The position numbers and the translations under genes are program-made. A model generated the notes under the pieces. That model made no database searches and was not told the origin of the DNA. It saw nothing but the letters and a program-made list of their open reading frames with translations. From Herbidospora yilanensis (GTDB lineage Bacteria; Actinomycetota; Actinomycetes; Streptosporangiales; Streptosporangiaceae), in assembly GCF_001570565.1 (NCBI RefSeq), contig NZ_BBXE01000013.1, positions 514,984 to 578,983 of the forward strand: a stretch of 64,000 nt of DNA. The letters are read 5' to 3'. Positions 59,941 through 64,000 of this stretch are shown piece after piece (positions within the stretch are counted from its first letter, which is position 1; every line of letters begins with the position of its first letter).

Positions 59941-59973
59941 AGACCGGTCTCACCCATTGGACTAGACCAATGG
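59941..59973. promoter_or_regulatory. GntR/DasR-like palindromes upstream of ppc
   Basis: ATTGGACTAGACCAAT (59956-59971) matches the DasR dre consensus ACTGGTCTAGACCACT at 13 of 16 positions and extends to CCATTGG-N6-CCAATGG. A second perfect palindrome, AGACCGGTCT (59941-59950), is centred 18 bases away. The site lies between the ppc start and the ABC permease stop; a terminator role for the permease gene is also possible. Confidence 0.5.
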
Positions 59974-61527
59974 TTAGGTGGGGCGGGAGACATCGGCCAT
60001 CAGCTCCGGCATGCGGCGCAAGCCGATCACCGAGGCCTTGGCGCGGGCCGGCCAGGCGAGCCCGAAACCGAGGACCGGCATCAGCGCCGACACCCAGAGG
60101 TGACCCGCCATGACCGGGATGAGCACCGGCAGCGAGAGCACCGCCCCGCCGACCAGCGAGCCGATCGACGACAGGAACGCCTGCCCGCCCTGGCCGGGGG
60201 CCGCGCCGGTGAAGGCGTTGATACGTTCGGGCTGGGTGTAGGGAAAGTAGACGCTGGTGAACGACCCGACCGCGAAGACCAGCCCCATCACGCCGACTCC
60301 GATGAGCGCCGCAGGGAGGATCCACACGGGTTCGGTCAGCAGGCCGGTGGCCACCGCCGCCAGGCAGATCAGCGGGGCGCCGAGGAGGGTGATGGTCAGG
60401 TGGCGTCCGGCCAGGTCGGCGCGGAGGGCCTCGGGTTTGGCGTACACGACGGCGTTGATCCACAGGGCCCTGCCGTCGATGCCGAAGGAGTTGGTCGCCT
60501 GCAGCGACACCACCAGGCCGCCCAGCCAGACCGGGAAGACGCCCATCCAGACGATCGGCTCGCCGCCGGTGTTGTTCCGGGTCGAGAAGATCATGACGAT
60601 GACGACGGCCAGGGCGCTGATCCAGGTGACACGGCCCCGGGGGTCGCGGCGGGCGTACTTGAGCTCCTTGGCGACGACCGCCCCGAGCACGCCCTCGGGC
60701 AGCAGCCCGCCGAACCGCGACCGCCGGACGCTCCCGCCGCCCTGGCTGGAGGAGTCGGCCCTGGTGAGCGCCGCCTTGAGCGCGACGATCCACAACCACG
60801 CGCAGACGGCGGTGAACAGCGCCACCGCCACCACCTCGGCGACCCCCACGAGCCCGCCGTCGGCGATGGCGTGGGCGGCCAGCCCGGTCGGCGACCACCG
60901 CAGCACTCCGGCGGTCCGGGTGATGATCTCAAGTCCGTCGCCGAGCCCCTGGTTGAGCAGCATGCCCGGGAGCTGCGAGCCCACGACGACGAGGATGACG
61001 GCGACCGCCATCAGGTCGCGTCCGCGCCGGGTCCGGAGCGCGCCGGACAGGGCGGTGGTGACCAGCCGCGACACCACCAGGCAGCAGGCGAACGCCACGG
61101 GCACCGCGACGATCCCGATGAGGGCGCCGGTGACCGAGCGGGCCAGCCCGAAGATCACGCCCGTCATCGCGAAGAGAGAGGCGACCGGCCAGACGCCGAC
61201 GGCGGAGGAGGCCAGCAACCCGCGGGTGAGCTGCCCGGTCGTCAGCGGGAACAGGGCCAGCCGGGCGGGGTCGAGGGTGTCGTCGAGCCCGAACATCAGC
61301 AGCGGCCCGACGATCCACATGATGAGGATGAACGAGAAGAAGACCACCCCGACGTCGGCGGCCGTCGACGGGTCGAGCGTGCGCAGCCCCGCCATCAGGT
61401 AGAACCCGGCGAGGGCGACCAGCAGCCCGGCGATCAGCGAGAAGAGGAACCCGGCCCGCTGCTGGCCGGTGCCCTTGAGGCTTCCGGCGATCAGCCGGAG
61501 CTTCAGCCGGACGAAGAGCCCAACCAC
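59974..61527 (-). CDS. ABC transporter permease (ABC-2 type exporter)
   Basis: A 517-residue membrane protein with about 12 hydrophobic helices (for example AGFLFSLIAGLLVALAGFYL and LGGLVVSLQATNSFG). A cytoplasmic loop in the middle carries RSRFGGLLPEGVLGAVVAKELKYARRDPRG, typical of exporter permeases next to CcmA-like ATPases. GTG at 61527 lies 10 bases after GGAGG and overlaps the ATPase gene by 25 bases, so the two make one transporter. The substrate is unknown. Confidence 0.85.
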   Translation of the reverse strand: MVGLFVRLKLRLIAGSLKGTGQQRAGFLFSLIAGLLVALAGFYLMAGLRTLDPSTAADVGVVFFSFILIMWIVGPLLMFGLDDTLDPARLALFPLTTGQLTRGLLASSAVGVWPVASLFAMTGVIFGLARSVTGALIGIVAVPVAFACCLVVSRLVTTALSGALRTRRGRDLMAVAVILVVVGSQLPGMLLNQGLGDGLEIITRTAGVLRWSPTGLAAHAIADGGLVGVAEVVAVALFTAVCAWLWIVALKAALTRADSSSQGGGSVRRSRFGGLLPEGVLGAVVAKELKYARRDPRGRVTWISALAVVIVMIFSTRNNTGGEPIVWMGVFPVWLGGLVVSLQATNSFGIDGRALWINAVVYAKPEALRADLAGRHLTITLLGAPLICLAAVATGLLTEPVWILPAALIGVGVMGLVFAVGSFTSVYFPYTQPERINAFTGAAPGQGGQAFLSSIGSLVGGAVLSLPVLIPVMAGHLWVSALMPVLGFGLAWPARAKASVIGLRRMPELMADVSRPT

Positions 61528-62267
61528 GACAGCCCCTCCTCCCCCGACCCGCCGGCCCCGACGAGGTCGAGGAACGCCTCGTTGAGCGAACGCCCGCGCC
61601 GCACCTCGCCGATCGGCCCCTGCGCGACGATGTGACCCCGGGACATGACCGAGACCCAGTCGCACAGCCGCTCGACGAGGTCCATGACGTGGCTGGAGAA
61701 GATCACGGTCGACCCCGAGGCGGTGTAGCGGCGCAGCACCTCGGTGAGGGTGTTGGCGCTGACCGGGTCGACGCCCTCGAACGGCTCGTCGAGGAACAAC
61801 ACGGCCGGGTTGTGCAGCAACGCGGCGGCCAGCCCGATCTTCTTCCGCATGCCGGTCGAGTAGTCGACGACGAGCTTGTCCTGCGACTCGACGAGGTCCA
61901 TGACCCTCAGCAACTCGGCCGCCCGCTTCGCGCCCTCCTCCCGGGAGATGCCGCGCAGCTCGGCGTTGTAGAGCAGCAGTTCCCGCCCGCTGAGCCGCTC
62001 GAAGAGCCGCAGCCCTTCGGGCAGCACCCCGATCGAGCTCTTGACCTTCACGGGCTCGGCCCACGCGTCGGCGCCGTGGATCTCCACCAGCCCGCCGTCT
62101 GGCCTGAGCAGCCCCGTGATCATGCTCAGCGTGGTCGTCTTCCCCGCCCCGTTGGGCCCCACGAGCCCCGCGAAACTCCCGGCGGGCACGACCAGATCCA
62201 CCCCGGCAACCGCGACCTGCTGCCCGAAGGCCTTCACCAGGCCCCGCGTCCGAACCGCCTCTGTCAT
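61503..62267 (-). CDS. ABC transporter ATP-binding protein
   Basis: A 254-residue ATPase of the CcmA/exporter type. Walker A GPNGAGKTTTL, Q-loop region SIGVLPEGLRLF, signature YSTGMRKKIGLA, Walker B VLFLDEPFEGVD and the H-loop SSHVMD are all intact. ATG at 62267 is preferred; GTG at 62276 is also in frame. It overlaps the permease gene and presumably drives export of an unidentified compound. Confidence 0.93.
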   Translation of the reverse strand: MTEAVRTRGLVKAFGQQVAVAGVDLVVPAGSFAGLVGPNGAGKTTTLSMITGLLRPDGGLVEIHGADAWAEPVKVKSSIGVLPEGLRLFERLSGRELLLYNAELRGISREEGAKRAAELLRVMDLVESQDKLVVDYSTGMRKKIGLAAALLHNPAVLFLDEPFEGVDPVSANTLTEVLRRYTASGSTVIFSSHVMDLVERLCDWVSVMSRGHIVAQGPIGEVRRGRSLNEAFLDLVGAGGSGEEGLSWLGSSSG

Positions 62268-62347
62268 GCCCTCCACTCTGCCCCGCCTCCCCCGAATCCG
62301 GCTCTGCCGATCTCCGCCAGGAGGTCACGATTTCGACGTGGCGGCGG

Positions 62348-62674
62348 TCAACCGGCAAGCAGGTCGATCTGTTCGGCCTCCTCCTCGCCCACGGAGATGG
62401 TGAACCGGACCCCCATCGCCCGGCCGATCCGGTCAAGCATTTCCAGGGTCGGTATCCCGCCACCCAGTTCGATGCGGGAAAGGGCAGGCTGGGAGATCCC
62501 CGCCCGAGCGGCGACCTCGGCCTGGGTCAGCTTCCGCGCCACCCGGACCTCGCGAAGCCGGTCACCCAGATCCATGTCGCGGAGGGCCCGGGTGTACTCC
62601 GGGTGCTCCTCGACCTCGGCCTCCTGGAGCCGTTTGTCCCGCAGAGTCCGCCACGTGCTGTGTCCGGCCATCAT
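62348..62674 (-). CDS. HigA-like antitoxin (XRE helix-turn-helix)
   Basis: A 108-residue protein. The C-terminal 60 residues form an XRE DNA-binding domain (LREVRVARKLTQAEVAARAGISQPALSRIE). The basic, charged N-terminus (TLRDKRLQEAEVEEHPEYTR) is probably the toxin-binding part, as in HigA proteins of this type. It overlaps the toxin gene by four bases (ATGA), and the toxin-first order is typical for higBA. It should repress its own operon with the toxin. Confidence 0.87.
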   Translation of the reverse strand: MMAGHSTWRTLRDKRLQEAEVEEHPEYTRALRDMDLGDRLREVRVARKLTQAEVAARAGISQPALSRIELGGGIPTLEMLDRIGRAMGVRFTISVGEEEAEQIDLLAG

Positions 62675-63033
62675 GACCTCCTGTCGAACACGTGGGTGGT
62701 GCTCATGTCATGCCCCGACTGGCAAGCTCGCATCGCCTTCACCGCCCGCTCCACGTCATCATGCTGTGGCCCGTTGCGTGTCTTGGCAAACACCGTCAGC
62801 AGAATGATCGTTCCGCCCCCGGGCCGCCAGAAAGTGATCCGCCAGGATTGTTCGTGCAGCGGCACTCGTAATTCGCTGACACCCTCACGCAGGCTCTTGA
62901 CGTGATCACCATCCGGTTGTCCGCACCGTTGCCAGAGATATCGGTCCACCTTCGCCATGACTCGCTGGTAGTGCCCGAAGGGCAACTCCGCCAGCCACGC
63001 CTCCACCTCGGGCTCCAGCGCGATCTCGACCAT
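62671..63033 (-). CDS. HigB/RelE-like toxin
   Basis: A 120-residue protein of the RelE/ParE superfamily, predicted to be a ribosome-dependent mRNA interferase. It begins EIALEPEVEAWLAELP, and later has a strand with LRVPLHEQSWRITFWRPGGGTIILLTVFAKT, where basic residues on the beta-sheet are expected to act. Its start is close to an AT-rich promoter island. It forms a bicistronic module with the downstream XRE gene. Confidence 0.85.
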   Translation of the reverse strand: MVEIALEPEVEAWLAELPFGHYQRVMAKVDRYLWQRCGQPDGDHVKSLREGVSELRVPLHEQSWRITFWRPGGGTIILLTVFAKTRNGPQHDDVERAVKAMRACQSGHDMSTTHVFDRRS

Positions 63034-63040
63034 ACCGTCG

Positions 63041-63065
63041 ATGGTATATATCCTTGATAGTATGC
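63041..63065 (-). promoter_or_regulatory. AT-rich promoter/operator of the toxin-antitoxin operon
   Basis: A short AT-rich island (63041-63065) stands out in the GC-rich background just upstream of the toxin start. It contains TATATA and a small palindrome, TATC-AAG-GATA on the minus strand, fitting an autoregulated promoter. The short leader would put transcription close to the toxin ATG at 63033. Confidence 0.5.
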
Positions 63066-63093
63066 GCGGGCAGACGGAGAATCCAGCCCTCGG

Positions 63094-64000
63094 CTACAAG
63101 GATTTCGACCGTCTGCCCACCAGGTGGTTCACCGCCCACAACACCACGCCGATGGCCAGCAGGATGAGGGCGCGGAGGTAGACCGAGCCCTCGCGGCCGG
63201 TGATCGGGAGGATCAGGATCACGCAGGCGGCCGCGCCCAGAACCGGGGCCCACGACGGGGCGTGGAAGTGGTCGTGCTCGACGGTCTCCCTGCGCAGCAC
63301 CAGGACGGCGATGTTGACGATGGTGAAGACGCCGAGCAGCAGCAGGACCGTCGTGTCGGCCAGGCCGCCCACGTCGCCGGTGCAGACCAGGACCACGGCG
63401 ATGGCGACGGTGAAGAGGATGGCGACCCACGGGGTGGCGCGGCTCGGGTGGACGGCGCCGAAGACCTTCGGCACGATGCCCTCGCGGGCCATGCCGTAGA
63501 CCAGGCGCGAGGCCATCAGCATGTTGATCAGGGCGGTGTTCCCGACGGCCAGCAGGGCGATCAGGGCGAACAGCTTCGGGGGGAACTCCAGGCCGGCGAC
63601 CTTGACCACTTCGAGGAGCGGGCCGGTGGAGTTCTTCAGGGTCTCGGTGTCGACCAGCGTCGTCGCGGTGAACGCCACCGCCAGGTAGATGACGCCGGCG
63701 ACGGCCAGGCCGCCGAACAGGGCCCGGGGGAAGGAGCGCTGCGGGTCTTCGGCCTCTTCGGCCAGGTTGACCGAGTCCTCGAAGCCCAGGAGGGCGTAGA
63801 AGGCCAGGGCGGTGCCGCCCAGGATGCCGAGGAAGGCGCCGTTCTCGGGGTGGAACTCCAGGGCGCGGGAGGGCTCGCCGTCGCCGGTGAGGAGGGCGTA
63901 CACGCCGATCGCGATGATGACCAGGAGGCCGAACGCCTCGATCAGGGTCAGGACCACGTTGACCTTGACCGATTCGGAGATGCCGGCGAAGTTCACCAGG
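63094..64000 (-). CDS. APC family amino acid permease, C-terminal part (cut by window edge)
   Basis: The last 302 residues of an amino acid/polyamine/organocation permease. The open frame continues past base 64000, so the N-terminal helices are missing here and the first Met seen is internal. Visible helices include VNVVLTLIEAFGLLVIIAIGVYAL, GTALAFYALLGFEDSVNLAEEA (a family signature with the conserved FED...EE acidic loop) and LIALLAVGNTALINMLMASRLVYGMAREG. It should import amino acids or similar cations by ion coupling; the substrate is not clear. Confidence 0.92.
   Translation of the reverse strand, partial: LVNFAGISESVKVNVVLTLIEAFGLLVIIAIGVYALLTGDGEPSRALEFHPENGAFLGILGGTALAFYALLGFEDSVNLAEEAEDPQRSFPRALFGGLAVAGVIYLAVAFTATTLVDTETLKNSTGPLLEVVKVAGLEFPPKLFALIALLAVGNTALINMLMASRLVYGMAREGIVPKVFGAVHPSRATPWVAILFTVAIAVVLVCTGDVGGLADTTVLLLLGVFTIVNIAVLVLRRETVEHDHFHAPSWAPVLGAAACVILILPITGREGSVYLRALILLAIGVVLWAVNHLVGRRSKSL

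Overview
The window is a chromosomal segment of a high-GC actinobacterium. The evidence is the strong GC bias at third codon positions, frequent GTG starts, TGATG and GTGA stop/start overlaps, large LuxR-type ATPase regulators, two LytR-CpsA-Psr wall ligases, an IdeR/DmdR-type iron box and a rifamycin-associated element beside a HelR-type gene. The gene set resembles Streptosporangiales or Streptomyces relatives, but the genus cannot be fixed from sequence alone. I saw no rRNA, tRNA, CRISPR array, insertion sequence, prophage or assembly-line (PKS/NRPS) genes. No gene-free stretch exceeds 300 bases; the longest, 32941-33226, ends in a terminator hairpin.

Region 1 (1-23.5 kb) is a cell-envelope glycopolymer locus. 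A minus-strand set at the left edge holds a membrane glycosyltransferase-like protein, a GT2 and a GT4. A plus-strand set follows: a membrane mannosyltransferase-like protein, an LCP ligase, an acyltransferase with a repetitive N-terminus, a GT4 and an acetoacetate-decarboxylase-like enzyme. A six-gene minus-strand operon (17.75 to 12.05 kb) then carries two CDP-alcohol phosphotransferases, a DUF5941-type membrane protein, a LicC/IPCT-like nucleotidyltransferase, a glycerol-1-phosphate-dehydrogenase-like enzyme and a GT2. Facing it is a plus-strand pair: a fused cytidylyltransferase/SDR of the CDP-ribitol-forming kind and a TagF/TarL-like polymerase. A GT2 and a second LCP ligase close the locus. 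Together these suggest synthesis of activated polyol phosphates, their polymerisation and lipid linkage, decoration, and attachment to peptidoglycan.

Region 2 (23.5-33 kb) is regulatory and stress-related: a DHFR-like reductase divergent from a TetR regulator over a palindrome, a two-component system with a PepSY protein and phased operator repeats, an AraC-type DNA-binding protein, a class II glutamine amidotransferase, a HelR-like RNA polymerase recycling ATPase preceded by a rifamycin-associated element, and an orphan histidine kinase.

Region 3 (33-44 kb) holds small-molecule enzymes (serine hydrolase, quinone oxidoreductase, HD hydrolase, SDR, alpha/beta hydrolase) next to a small LuxR protein and two divergent LAL-type LuxR regulators.

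Region 4 (44-64 kb) is mostly core metabolism: acyl-CoA dehydrogenase, UDP-glucose dehydrogenase, purE/purK, a lipoprotein, GtrA, a two-component system, bacterioferritin with its ferredoxin under two iron boxes, a PH-domain protein, biotin ligase, a YdeP-like molybdoenzyme with FdhD, phosphoenolpyruvate carboxylase beside a GntR/DasR-like palindrome, an ABC exporter, a HigBA-like toxin-antitoxin pair and a truncated APC permease.
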